Made by a program: the position numbers and the translations under genes. A DNA stretch of 64,000 bases from Cephalotus follicularis (taxonomy: Eukaryota > Streptophyta > Magnoliopsida > Oxalidales > Cephalotaceae), in assembly GCA_001972305.1 (NCBI GenBank), contig BDDD01001463.1:124001-188000 (forward strand), read 5' to 3'. Below the pieces are notes generated by a model, which saw nothing but the letters and a program-made list of their open reading frames with translations, made no database searches and was not told the DNA's origin. Below are positions 23,521 to 35,186 of this stretch, piece after piece (position 1 is the stretch's first letter; each line of letters opens with the position of its first letter).

Positions 23521-23995
23521 ATCACCCCCTTTTTAATGATTGACAAAACAAGCCTAATATTGCATGATTTTGAAAAGATTAACATTTAACAATTCTTAAA
23601 TTAACTCAACTATAAACTATCAAGTCTAAAACATATGTTAAAGTGTTATAGCAACATTCTCCCCCTTTATATATGCATGGTCTTAAAAAAATACCAATAT
23701 CTACCAATGCAATACCAATTTGCAATGCAATACCAATAATCTCCCCCTTTTTGTCAAACAACAAAAAGTTTAAAGAAACTCCCCTTTAACCATAAACTCC
23801 CCTTTAATCATATTTTCATATCTAGCTCCTCCTTAGCATAGGCTATCAATATTCCATACCAATCTCCCCCTTTTTGGTAACATCAAAAAGGGTATTCAAA
23901 AAAAATGATTCCAATTTAACCATTTTAAATTTTGAAAGATACCAATTGGAAATAGGATCAAAACAAAGAGAGCAAAAATGATACCTCCCCCTCAA
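23521..23995 (-). other. serial polypurine tracts of E
   Basis: Five A/G tracts of the AGGGGGA(G) type on the minus strand, seen as C5 runs near 23525, 23661, 23742, 23866 and 23985. They sit about 80-135 bases apart, the last one flush with the 3' LTR. Multiple purine tracts before the 3' LTR have been described in Sireviruses. This supports the lineage and the strand. Confidence 0.7.
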
Positions 23996-24067
23996 CAAGA
24001 GCTTTCTCCCCAGGTTAAGTACTTGATCATATTGAGCTTGATTTCGAGTACACCTACAAAACAAGGT

Positions 24068-25756
24068 TCAAACTTTTGGTACCCATTTGAACTTGGGTCC
24101 TTGCAAGTTAGTCACAAGAGTTCCTTTCGGAACCCAAATCTTTCTAGATTTACCAAAACGAAGATTATTCCTAAAAATGCAAGAGGTAGAGATATGTCCT
24201 ATTCTACCACAATAGTTGCAACAAAATTGAGGCTCTACTTTCTTAATAAAGAAATTGTTAAAGTGTTTGACATTTTTCATTTGTTCATAGCCGAGACCGG
24301 CTTTGTCAAACACACATCTTTGTAAACCTAACAAATTATCCAATTTGTCACTACTACTAGAGAATTTAGAAAATGTCTTCTTTAAAGCATCAATTTCAAT
24401 TTTTAATTTTTCATTTTCTTCCATAAAATTAATAGACAATTTTGAAGAAACATTTAAAATATCAATCTCATTTATATAAAAACTATTTTTATCCTTAAGA
24501 TATTCAATTTCCTTCAAATGCTTGTTATTCTCACGCTTTAAATTATCAATTTCTTTAGATGTGGACATAGCATTTTTCTTTAAAGTCTTATTTTTCAAAC
24601 AAATATTTTCATATTCTTTAAACAAATTCTCATAAGCATTTTGCAACTCATCAAAAGTAAAATTTACCTCATTTTCGCTTTCATCTCCACTTGTATCTTC
24701 TTCCATAGCCATGAGAGCAAGTTTGACAACTTCTTCATCACTATCTTCTTCTTCGAAGCTAGAGGGATCGCTATCATCCCATGTGGCCACCATTGCTTTC
24801 TTCTTCTTGAAGTATTCATTCTTTTTCTTGAATTGCTCTTTCTTTTTGAGGTTTGGACATTCGTTCTTGAAGTGGCCGGGCTTCTTGCATTCATAGCATG
24901 TTGGTTCTTCCCGTTTGCTTGGTTCTTCATCTTGAAGGTAATTCTTTTTGAAATTCTTTTTACCTTTTTGATTCTTGAGGAACCTTTTGAATTGGGAGGT
25001 AATAAGCGCAGCATCTCCATCTTCATCACTTTCACTATCTTCCTTTGAAGCTTTGAAAGCGATTGCCTTTTTCTTCTTGACTTCCACATTCTCATGATTC
25101 TTCATTGTTGTCTCATGTGTCATCAAGGAACCTAGGAGTTGTTCGAGTGGAAGAGTGGAAAGGTCCTTAGCCTCCTCAATTGCCGTTACCTTTGGATTCC
25201 AACTCTTCGGCAAGCACCTCAAAATTTTCCTTAAAAGTTCTTGGTTAGAATATGATTTGCCAAGATTCTTAAGAGAGTTAATAATGGTAGTAAAGCGAGT
25301 AAACATATCACTAATACTCTCATTATCATGCATTATAAACAATTCATACTCATGTACAAGCATGCTAATCTTAGATTCTTTTACTTGATTGGTACCTTCA
25401 TATGTGACTTCTAATAAATCCCACATTTCCTTTGCCGAATCACAAGATAATGTCTGATTAAATTCATTAGGGCCAACAGCACAAAATAACACATGTTTGG
25501 CTTTAGAATTTAATTGGAGCATCCTAAAGTCATTATCATTATATTCATTTTCGGGTTTAGGAGATACAACTCCATCTATTGTTCTTGTGGGCATTCTAGG
25601 ACCATTAACAATTATATGCCACAATTGATAGTCAAGGGATTGTAGAAATATGATCATTCTAGTCTTCCAAAAACTATAGTTGTTTCCATCAAAAAATGGA
25701 GGTCTAGTAATGGATGATCCTTCTAATCCTATGTTTAGGTTCATTTGCTTTGCCAT
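24068..25756 (-). CDS. Gag of E (Ty1/copia, Sirevirus-like), uninterrupted
   Basis: A 562-residue frame starting MAKQMNLNIGLEG. Residues about 18-60 are the copia gag head (PPFFDGNNYSFWKTRM, a DUF4219-type motif). Residues 60-215 are the UBN2-type capsid region (SAKEMWDLLEVTYEG, LPKSWNPKVTAIEEAKDL). A CCHC knuckle CYECKKPGHFKNEC lies near 287, followed by lysine-rich then acidic stretches. Residues about 365-470 are rich in E, K, N and I and predict a coiled coil, as in Sirevirus Gag. A second knuckle CNYCGRIGHISTSC lies near 515, and the frame ends with a KFKWVPKV tail, where the protease of autonomous relatives would begin. It packages element RNA in virus-like particles. It is the only full-length gag in the window. 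This is a transposon gene, not a host gene. Confidence 0.85.
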   Translation of the reverse strand: MAKQMNLNIGLEGSSITRPPFFDGNNYSFWKTRMIIFLQSLDYQLWHIIVNGPRMPTRTIDGVVSPKPENEYNDNDFRMLQLNSKAKHVLFCAVGPNEFNQTLSCDSAKEMWDLLEVTYEGTNQVKESKISMLVHEYELFIMHDNESISDMFTRFTTIINSLKNLGKSYSNQELLRKILRCLPKSWNPKVTAIEEAKDLSTLPLEQLLGSLMTHETTMKNHENVEVKKKKAIAFKASKEDSESDEDGDAALITSQFKRFLKNQKGKKNFKKNYLQDEEPSKREEPTCYECKKPGHFKNECPNLKKKEQFKKKNEYFKKKKAMVATWDDSDPSSFEEEDSDEEVVKLALMAMEEDTSGDESENEVNFTFDELQNAYENLFKEYENICLKNKTLKKNAMSTSKEIDNLKRENNKHLKEIEYLKDKNSFYINEIDILNVSSKLSINFMEENEKLKIEIDALKKTFSKFSSSSDKLDNLLGLQRCVFDKAGLGYEQMKNVKHFNNFFIKKVEPQFCCNYCGRIGHISTSCIFRNNLRFGKSRKIWVPKGTLVTNLQGPKFKWVPKV

Positions 25757-25795
25757 GGATCTTTATATCTCTAACAACTAAGAATAATGAGATAA

Positions 25796-25811
25796 CCTCT
25801 CTGATACCAAC
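25796..25811 (-). other. primer-binding site of E
   Basis: The minus strand reads TTGGTATCAGAGAGG right after the LTR end, matching the initiator tRNA-Met site TGGTATCAGAG. It fixes the orientation and 5'-LTR boundary of E. Confidence 0.8.
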
Positions 25812-26883
25812 TGAAGGGAACGTATGGCAACCTTTAACTAATAACTTTGTATGCAGAAAATAACAAATTAAGCTATGAACATAAACAAGCACACAATAAC
25901 TAGTAAATAAAGAGTTAAGGGATAGAGAGTGTGCAAACAAATTTATAGTGGTTCGGCAAAATCGTGTCTACGTCCACTTTCTCAAGACCTCTTGAGTTTC
26001 CACTAGAATCCACTCGCAACCTTTGATTTTTGGCTTACGGGTGCAAATAAAAGCAAACCACCTTACACTTGATTTGAGTTCCAGGTGTAAATCAATGAAA
26101 CACCTTACAAGGGTTCACTCCCCTCAAATACAAAGAATGATAAAAGTGAATTGTGTTATGTTTACAATAACCTCTCAAAGGTTGGATATGAAAGTGCTAT
26201 CTTAGTTTACAAGTTTCGGATATTGATTTGAACGATGTAGAATAGCTCTAGTGTTGCTTGGAAGGAATGTGTATTTTCTTGTTATCTCTTGATGTGTCTC
26301 TTATGTAAAAATACCACCTTCTTCCTTTTATAGAGATCCTCCAACGGATCTATTTTTGTGCATTTAGACCAAATCCAGTCCACTGGATTTTCCTTGCAGT
26401 CGGCTGGGCAAAATGTTGTGCATTTGTAATTATAGCCGTTGGAGAAGTGGCAATCGGCTGGATCCTCTAAGCAGTCGACTGGATGCCTTGGCAGTCGACT
26501 GGTGCTCTGTTCCAGTCGGCTGTCTGAGCTAGAAATTCGATTTCCAAAGCTACTGGTTGAATTGTGCATCTCTTGGCAGTCGACTGGAGTCCTTGGCAGT
26601 CGACTGTCTTGGCCTGGCAGTCGACTGGAGCCCTGAGGCAGTCGGCTGGCTGGAGTGCAATTCCAGGTCTGGGTTTCTTTGAAGGTCCAGTCGGCTGTTC
26701 ATCCTTGGGCAGTCGGCTGGATTGCCTGTATCTGCAATTTATACCTTTGCAACACTTTCAACATTACAACCAAGTGAGTATATGATATCAAAACATGCAT
26801 ATAAGTGTTTCTTGATTGTTACTTGATTGTTAATCATCGAAACATAATCTTTAACACAATTAATGGGGTGGCAAAAGCCAACA
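25812..26883 (-). repeat. 5' LTR of E
   Basis: TGTTGGCTTTTGCC...CCCTTCA on the minus strand, 1072 bp. TATA box at 26325-26332 (minus TATAAAAG). The palindrome cluster at 26376-26725 lies upstream of that box in the direction of transcription, as an enhancer array would. Confidence 0.85.
26376..26725 (-). promoter_or_regulatory. palindrome cluster upstream of the E promoter
   Basis: Exact CAGTCGACTG at 26472-26481, 26492-26501, 26577-26586, 26597-26606 and 26618-26627, plus several CAGTCGGCTG forms (reverse complement CAGCCGACTG, holding the GCCGAC core). The cluster ends about 45 bases upstream of the TATA box. Palindrome clusters are known in Sirevirus LTRs. Binding by a specific factor is inference. 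Confidence 0.6.
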
Positions 26884-29021
26884 GAGGAGAAGTTCTCGTC
26901 AGAGGAAGCCAGTAAAGAACGCAGCCAAGAATTATGAGTGGGACATCCTTTCTATGTTTGTAGTTGTTTCATGAGGTTCTTGATAACTCCTTCAGTTTTC
27001 AGTTCTAGTACAGTGAGAGCTTTCTAATGGGAATTTGTTTCCCTAGCGTCCTTGTATGTTTTCCTTAACAGAACAGAGAAAGAGAGTTTTTGAGCACTAG
27101 AGCTCAAGTTTCTTCTGAGTGATTTAGTCAACTTCCAGATAAGGTAACGCGTACGCGCTCAACCCCACTCCTCGGCCAATTATTGTCTATGATGGGAAGT
27201 CGAGCAAGTCTGCCCCCAGGTCCTTCCTGGATCTCCTTTACACTATTTTCTATGATGGTATTTAGGGTTTGAGTGCAACCGAGATCTATGTACATAGCTC
27301 TAACCTCCTCGGTGTACTATTGTCTATGATGGGAATTGAGCGAGACTATCCCCAGGTTCTACTTGGATCTCCTTTACACTATTGTCTATGATGGTGTTTA
27401 GGGTTTGAGCACAACAGATCTAAGTTGCCAAAGTAGAGATTAGAGCCTTTCAGTAAGACTTCTACAGGTGGACCTTGTCCTCGGCAGACATGCTTTCAGC
27501 TCAGATAAGTAAGTAAAGCAAAGAAATAGCAAGCTCAGAGGAGAACCATGGGTTCTCGGCAGATACTGCCAAGAAGGCTTCGGCCTAGATCAGCTTAGCT
27601 CAGTGCCACTATAAGTTGGCAACTATATTTATGTAATCAGCAAAGCAAAGCATAGAAAGGAAAAGTATGTTCCAGGCTAGTCTCATCCTTCTCGGTACCT
27701 CAGGCCAATTTAGATCTTCATCCAGAGCACTTCAGCAAGTCTTTGTTTTATCTCAAGTTTTCTTTTGCTTTTCTAAGTATCTTAGAGCATTAGTTAAGCA
27801 AAGGAAAGAGTAAGTTGTTCTTTCATGTCCTTTGAGCATTTCATCATATGTGAGCCATGACATTTATGCTTGTATATTTGTTTTTTCCCCAGTTGGGATC
27901 CTTAATAATGTTCATGGCATGCTTTCTTTCAGCACATTCATTTTAAGGAATGTACCAGATGGTGTTTTGTTCTCATTCACTTAGTCAGTTGGTCTAATCC
28001 CCTCACAGATTCTTTTGCAGATGACCTAGCAGGAGCAGGAGAAGATCCTCCAGACCAGTAGTAGCGAGCTCAGGAAAATAGCTTTTTGACCTCGGCATCT
28101 CGGATGACGCGGACCAAACGTCTAGCATTGCATAGCATTGGGCATTCTTTTGGGTTCCTCTACCTTCTTTTTGTTGTAGATTAGTCGAGAGTGTAACTTC
28201 TGTATTGAAAGTAAGCTTTTGTTGATCAGAGGATGTTTTAGTCAGAGGACGAACTTTTACGTAATAACACCTTTAATAAAGTATTTGATGTTTCTAGCCA
28301 GTGAAGTAGTTTTACTTTATGTTTTGATAAATGTTTTATGTTGGGAGCTTTATGTTTTAGGGTTCATCCGAGGAGCTAGGGAGTCCTCGAATAGCATAGC
28401 AGAGGATAGCTTAGCAGAGGTTGGCAAGAGTAGATGTTTTGAGCAAAGGGTTTTACCCGAGGAGCTGGTAGTCCTCGGATGAGGAGATAAGGCTTTTCAG
28501 TGAGTAAAGACTCTAACGGGGAGTCCTCAAAAAAGGTCAGAGGTGACAAGTAAGCCAAAGGTCCAAGGACGACTTGATGTTGGAATGATATAGTGTTTTA
28601 AGTCAAGCTGTGCGTTTTGTGGCATGGTTTACTGTGGATGAGAAGTGCTGAGAAAAGACCCGTGGAGGAGGTGTGTCCTCAGCCGTTTAGCAGACCTAGA
28701 GTTTAAGCGATATTGTGAGGAGAACGTGGATGTTCTCCTCGGGCATAAGTGATGCGGCGCATTTTGGAGCTTTGGTTAAGCAGTGCTAGGGACACAAGCA
28801 GGAGAGGAGTTGGATCCTCTTCCCCTTTTGGATCCTCTATCCCGGTTGTCCTGTTAGTTGCGCGTCGAACCCAAGCTTTTTGTTTGGCCTTCTGTAACAG
28901 GTCAGAGCATCGCCCCTTGTAGTTTTAGAGTTGCTGGTAGAGCAGGGTTGTTGGCAGGAGCGCCATCCCCGGGTACGGCTCGTCCTCGGGAGAGTTAGCG
29001 GGAACGGGTCCTGTCATGCTA

Positions 29022-29134
29022 CATGATCTACTCTGAACTCAATGGTCTGATTAGTACAACATCCCATGATCTGATCGTACTAGCACCTCTAGACTGCACT
29101 TCAAGTAGTTGTTATGTTGGCTGTGCAAAGTTTA
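29022..29134 (+). repeat. partial LTR of A, array unit 1 (right half)
   Basis: Continues the LTR fragment interrupted by N (ACATGATCTACTCTGAACTC...). It ends at the GTTTAGTA-type junction, where array unit 2 begins. Confidence 0.75.
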
Positions 29135-32095
29135 GTACCATAGTTCATTTTAATTTTTAAAGTTGTAATAAATGTTGATGTATTTAGAAATGACAGAGAG
29201 CCCTAGGAGAAATAATAAAAAAATTGTTTTCAAGGAAAAGAAAAGGAATACATCTCAAACTAGTAGTTTTTGCAACAAAATTAAAGAAAATTGAATTAAT
29301 AAAAAGACAGATCTTGTGTGTTTTAAAAGTTTCATAAATCTTATTGAGGAGAAGGATAAAGAATAGATGTTCTTGCATATAATTAAAAAAAAGAAAGAAG
29401 AAGAAAATATATCCATTTTACCTCTTTGAATTTAGTCTTGGTCTGTAGCCTATTTGATTCGAGTAAGTAAGCCTTTGGGGTGTTCTACACCTAGTTCCTT
29501 AAAGCCAACTGGCTTGAGAGTAACTGGTCCAAAGCTCGCTACATGGGTCTTATGGAAAGGTTAAGAGACTAAGACATTGCACGAATTTAAGTTGGTAAAA
29601 TTTTTATTGATCTCACGTGCAAATTATAAAATCTAAAGCTACTTAATAATTTGGTTGTCTGGTGTATGCTCCATCCATGTCATTCAAAGCAACAACAGTG
29701 GAGGAGTGAGTTCGATAAATGACAAAGAAAATGAAAAATGTGTGAGTGCTAAAGTTCTTTGTCTGACTCCAAAGAAGGATTTTATGTTACTGAGAATGCA
29801 TATCTTGATTGGTAAATAGTGTGGAATAATAGGAAAATTCAGTAGACTCTTTAATTGAGATGTGTTATGATTCTAGAACTTGAAGCAAGATAATAAAATT
29901 CAAGTATAGGGGTGCCTATGAATTTTTAAGTGGAGATACAGTTAACCTACTAGTAAATTTTTGATGAACTGAATTTTGTGTGTTTATTCGCTTGAAACAC
30001 TCACAAGACACGACTCGTCCACTAGGGACACTTAGGGGTTTAAAGGCTTGTTGCATACGCTAAATGCAATTGTGATTCCTACGAAAGTGAGTTATGGTTT
30101 TTGTTTTTTTGTTACATACGCTAAATGCAATCGTGATTCCTATGAAAGTGAGTTATTGTTTTGTTTTTTTGTTTTTTTGTATTTTTATATTTTTGTATTT
30201 TTGTTTTCTTGTTTTAGTTTTAGTTTTAGTTTTGTTAGTTTCCATCTCTCGAGCATAAGCAACGTTTAAGTATAGGGGTATTTGGTTATCATAAAAATGT
30301 GTTATTTTCAATGATCTATTTGTTATATTTTTATGCTTGGAAAATACTACTTTGCTTGTGTTTTATTGTTTTTCAGGTACAAGGGTAAAGTCTTTAAGGT
30401 TCATTAATACAAGTCTAAACTGCAAAAATTGAAGACAAAAGCCTGAAATCGGCAGATTGTGCAAATAACAAAGCAAAGCATCGACATTTTCATTATAAGC
30501 GTTGAGGCTTAGCTATAAAGCGCTGATGGGATTGTTTTAAGCGTTGGCACGTAGAATTGCTACATGCTCTGCTATGAACTAAATGGTCTGATCACTACAA
30601 CATCCCATGCTCTGATCCGACTAGCAACTCTAGACTGCACTTCAAGTAGTCGGCACGTCTCCTCTGCAAAGTTTAGTACCAAAGTTCATTTTAATTTTGA
30701 AGGTTGGAATAAATGTTGATGTACTTAGAAATAATAGAGAGCCCTACGAGAAATAATAATAAAAATTTCATGGAAAAGAAAAGGAATACATCTCAAAGTA
30801 GGACTTTGTGCAACAAAATTAAAGAAAAACGAATTAATAAAAAGACCGATCTTGTATGTTTTTAAAGTTTCATAAATCTAATTGAGGAGAAGGATAAAGA
30901 ATTGATATTCTTGCATATAATGAAAAAAAAGAAAAAGAAAATATATCCATTTTACCTGTTTGAATTCAGTTTCGGTCTATAGCCTAGTTGATTCGAGTAA
31001 GTAAGCCTTAGAGGTGTTCTACACCTAGTTCCTTAAAGCCAACTGGCGTGAGAGTAACTGGTCCAAAGCTCGCTACATGTGTCTTATAGAAAGCTTAAGA
31101 GGCTAAGACATTGCATGAATTTAAGTTGGTAAAATTTTTATTGATCTCATGTGCAAATTATAAAATCTAAAGCTACTTAGTAATTTGGGTGTCTAGTGTA
31201 TGCTCCATCCATGTCATTCAAACCAACAGTAGTGGAGGAGTGAGTTTGATAAAAGAGAAAGAAAAGAAAAAAATGTGTGAGTGCTAAAGTTCTTTGTCTG
31301 ACTGCAAAGTAGGATTTTATGTTACTGAGAATGCATATCTTGATTGGTAAACAGTGTGGAATAAAAGAAAATTTCAATAGACTCTTTAATTGAGATGTGT
31401 TATGATTCTAGAACTTGAAGCAAGATAATAAAACTCAAGTGTGGTGGTGCCTATGAATTTATAAGTGGAGATACATTTAACCTACTAGCAAATTTTTAAT
31501 GAACTGAATTTTGTGTGTTTATTCGCTGAAAACAATCGCGAGACACAACTCGTCCACTAGGGACACCTAGGGGTTTAAAGGCTTGTTGCATACGCTAAAT
31601 GCAATCCTGATTCCTACGAAAGTGAGTTATGGTTTTTGTTTTTGTCTTTTGTCTTTTGTCTTTTGTTTTGTTGTTTTAGTTTTAGTTTTAGTTTTGTTAG
31701 TTTCCATTGCGTGAGGATAAGCAACGTTTAAGTATGGGGTTATTTGTTTAGCATAAAAATGTGATACTTTTTAATGATCCATTTCTTATATTTTTATGGT
31801 TGGAACATACTACTTTGCTTGTGTTTTATAGTTTTTCAGGTACAAGGGTAAAGTCATCAAAGTGCATTAATACATGTCTAATTGGATAAAAATTTAAGAC
31901 AAAAGCCTGAAATCTGTAGATTGTGCAAATAACAGAGGAAAGCGTCGACATTTTCATTATAAGCGTTGATCCTTAGCTATAAAGCGCTGACGAGATTGTT
32001 TTAAGTGTTGGCGCTTAGAACTGCTACATTCTCTGCTCTGAACTCAATGGTCTAACCACTACAACATCCATTGCTCTGATCCGACTAGCACCTCT

Positions 32096-35000
32096 CTTAA
32101 CAACCCGCATTAAATTTGGGTAAATTGATGTTTGGGCCTGGGGGAAATTTTTTTTTCTTTCTCTCCTTGGTTGTGGTTAGTTTTGGCTTCTCCTTCTTTG
32201 CGCAAGTAAAGGTTTGGTTTGGGCTTTGGGGAGGCCCAATGGTTGCCTATGGTTTGTGTATGTGTGGTTATGTTATAAGAGAGGTTTAGTTGGTGTTGGG
32301 ATATGTGCAAAGCTTGCTTAGGAAGCTTAATAGTTGACTTCGACAGATATCATTTCCATCACCTCACAACGGAAGAAGTGTTTTGGGAGAGTGAGCTTTC
32401 ATCTTTCATCTTCTTCTTCATCTTTCTTCTGAAGCTTTGAGCGTTGTTTGAGGTTGGAACTTTCTTTCACCCGTCTATACGTCTAGCGAGTAAGAGTTCT
32501 CCTCAGTACGTTTTGGTGCGTCTCATGGTTGGTGAAGGCACAACCTTTGAAGCCGAAGAAGAGCTTCACCTTGGTTTTCATGGTTGTATATGGTTCTTGC
32601 ATAGCTTCAGAGATGTTGTTCATGGTAGCTAAGCGTTGTTGTGTGTTGGTCTTGCAGAGGAAGATCTAGGCACGGAGCCTGCGCAACAAGGGAACTAGCT
32701 GAGGAAGCGGTTTATACTAGTGAGTGGGATGTTCTTTCTATCAATTGATAACTGAGAGTTGTTGTTTGTATGCCTTTCCATGATATTACTTTTGACTAGG
32801 ATTTCTTCTCCTATCATCTTGTTGTTATCGCATGTGAATACTGCTTTGCCTGGGTTGAACTTGTTGTTTCCAATTTTCGTGTTGAGTATTCATGCTTTAC
32901 TTGATATCATGTGTTGTTGTCCTTGGATACTGGTTACTGGGTGCTGGTTACCTTGTTCCGTATGAGATTCCCGGTACGAGATGGTCTAAGTCGTGATACA
33001 CTTACCTCTGAGCCAAGGTTCTCCTCTGTTTTCTCATCAAGGGTGGAGCTGAGAGGTGATTCACGGGCCCCTTGAACGATACTAACGTTATGTGATTGTG
33101 GACGAGGTAGCTGCTCGATCGAGGTTCACCTAGTGTAGTGCTGAGCACGACGGGGGTGGGCTTCCATAGGCCCTCGTTCGAGGTTCATGTAGTGAGGTGC
33201 GCCAAAGTATGATTTACTGGGGGAGGAGAGCTTGCGTAGCCCTTCTACCGATGTTCATGCGGTCCTCTACAAGTGGGTAACTATATGAGTATATGAGGGA
33301 TGTGTTCAATCCTGTAGCCCATGAGGGCGTTCATAGAATGTCAACGAAGTTTGTTATCTATGTTGCCAAGGCGCTTCCGGCTATGGAAGTGTGTGAGTCG
33401 ATTGTGCATATCCATGTGTGGAATGTGCTTGTGATTGATACCGTACCAGTAGTCCCCTTGAGAATTGTTGATCCTTAGAGTTGATCTTTTGTTGATCCTT
33501 GGATCCTTTGCATGTTCTCCTATATGTAAACTGTTGTTTATCTTCTTTCCTTGAGGTCAGTCATCGAGTTGGTAGCTCTGACGTCTCCTTTGACTTTTCT
33601 TTGTTATCGATATCCTTGTATACTTTCACCTCTACTTTGTTTTCGTGAGCAGGGGAGATGGGTTGTCCTCGGCCCAGTTGGGGTAGGGCACGTTCACTTT
33701 GACTCTTGGCACCCCGATGGAAGTGGGTCGTACGGGATATTCCTTGATCTTACTCACTAGTGAGTTGGACTAATCCCCTCTCAGTTTTATGAGCAGAAGG
33801 AGCGGGGCAACAGTGTTCTTGAGATCCACTAAGGATAGCTTGTAGAGAGAGGTAGACGCTACACGCAACACCTTAGGATGGCTCCTAGGCCTCGGACACC
33901 TTCATGCATTTTGGGACATTCAGGGAATTTTTGTATAGATTTTGTTAATATCTATGTCTTGTAAAACCTTCTTTGTAAACATGTGTGTAACTCTTGGATG
34001 TTGGGCGTCCTCAGCAGTTTACCCAGGACCGTGTATATAATTCATTTATTTTGTTTTATATACTTTGTTGTTGTGCTGTTTTGCTTAGTATTTGGGTGTG
34101 CAGGGATGACGTGTGAGTTCGGGGGTTGTGGGACCATGGCCACGGTAGCAGGTCTTCCCAGTCCTAGCCTTGGTGAAACTGCAGTGTTTCTCCTCGGGCC
34201 TTTCGTGCGTGGCACCTATACTGAGATGACGGGGGAAGGGGTAGCTTGATCACGGCTGGTCAAACCTTAGGTTGACCTTACAGCTCTTGTTGGATGACCC
34301 TTAGCTGAGGTCCGGTGGTGTCGTCGGGTGCTGTTCCCGGCATACCGTAGGCGTTAAGTGGAGGTAAGCAGTTTTCCTTAGTTTTGCCCGTCCTCCCGAC
34401 CTCAGACCAGCTCAATCCCTTGAGATGTTTTTGTAGGTGAGCCCTGGTGGATCCCCTGGGTGCCTAGCCGCAGTGAAATGTTATCTCCTTAGAGTAGTTT
34501 GAGCGTTTGTGGAACCTCGGGTAGTTATCCCATATGCTTAGCGTTTGTCTCCGGGCCCTTGTGTTGATCCCAGGCTTAGCCTTTTGTTAAGTGATGTCGT
34601 CCAATGAGGACATGCTCGAGGATAATTTGGCCTGGGAAGGCATGTCTTAGGATGGGGCGCAAGTCTGGCTTGTGCTATGTCATGTTGTGTTTGATCCCTG
34701 CCCTGGAACCCAGGAAAGACATAGTGTTGCGTTCTCTGCCTTGGCTCCCTTCCCTGGCATGTTCCCTTTAGTGGAACGGTGCGTTTGGGCAGTGGGTGTC
34801 GTGCGTTCGTTCCCTTTAGTTAAATGGTGCGTTTACTAAGTGGGTGTTGTGCGCGTTTCTTTTAGTTAAACGGAGCGTTTACTAAGTGGGTGTTGTGCGC
34901 GTTTCTTTTAGTTAAACAGTGAGCTTTGTGGGCAATTTAAGTTAGGGTTCTTTTGCTATTTTACCCTTCCTTCTTTCCTCCTTCCTACTTGGGAATTCCT

Positions 35001-35186
35001 TGTTTTATGCCTTGGGTGCGTTTGGGTTGGGGAGCGTGGCTCTCCTTGGCAGCGCGTTTTTAACGCCTGTCCTGGCCTTTGCGTTAGCCTTGTTGTTGTT
35101 GGGGTTTTGTTAGGGATTCAGGTGAGGGATCCTTCCACCTGGCATGGCCGTCCTCGGGCGGGGGTGCTCAGGAACGGGGCATGTCA
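32096..35186 (+). mobile_element. C: solo LTR inserted in array unit 3
   Basis: A 3.09-kb block between CCTCT (32091-32095) and CCTCT (35187-35191), ending GGGGCATGTCA. Its start (CTTAACAACCC) is less canonical, so the left edge may be a few bases off. It shares the TTGATGTTTGGGCC region, the TTGGACTAATCCCCTC block and the end with C' at 4049, and more distantly with the LTRs of N. No retroelement protein domain was found, so it is read as a solo LTR. A repeated block around 34.78-34.92 kb (GTGCGTTTACTAAGTGGGTG) is a short internal duplication. Confidence 0.75.

Larger units (their letters stand above)
22668..26883 (-). mobile_element. E: gag-only Sirevirus-like Ty1/copia element
   Basis: A 4.2-kb minus-strand insertion with GAGGA at 22663-22667 and 26884-26888. 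Parts on the minus strand: 5' LTR (26883-25812), tRNA-Met primer site, one long uninterrupted gag frame (25756-24068), a non-coding stretch with five purine tracts, and 3' LTR (23520-22668). There is no protease, integrase or RT. A long gag with a coiled-coil tail and repeated purine tracts are known Sirevirus traits. By eye the LTRs are about 97-98% identical outside a length difference, so it is the youngest or among the youngest insertions here, around a million years under a rice-type clock (inference). It looks whole as a gag-only element. Confidence 0.85.
15532..29016 (+). mobile_element. N: gag-only Ty3/gypsy-type LTR element (TR-GAG-like)
   Basis: A complete-looking insertion bounded by TGCTA at 15527-15531 and 29017-29021, starting TGTAACGCC and ending CCTGTCA. 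It has two long LTRs (about 2.53 and 2.54 kb once nested D and E are removed) and only about 1.6 kb of internal DNA with a gag but no protease, RT, RNase H or integrase. This is the layout of the non-autonomous group called TR-GAG. The gag is broken at least once. The LTRs differ by about 9% in the 320-base part compared by eye, giving an insertion age of a few million years under a rice-type clock (inference). Confidence 0.85.
22255..29016 (+). repeat. 3' LTR of N (split by E)
   Basis: TGTAACTCC...GGTCCTGTCA, preceded by the purine tract and followed by the target duplication TGCTA. E is nested at 22668-26883 with GAGGA on both sides. Without E it is about 2.54 kb, close to the 5' LTR. Open frames within it have no domain. 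Confidence 0.85.

Noticed and set aside
24641-25095. Frames on both strands overlapping the E gag
   Set aside because: Shadows of the low-complexity K/E-rich gag; the minus-strand gag frame alone has known domains.
15532-29016. Reading N, D and E as one large novel element
   Set aside because: Separate target duplications (TGCTA, AGATT, GAGGA) show three independent insertions.
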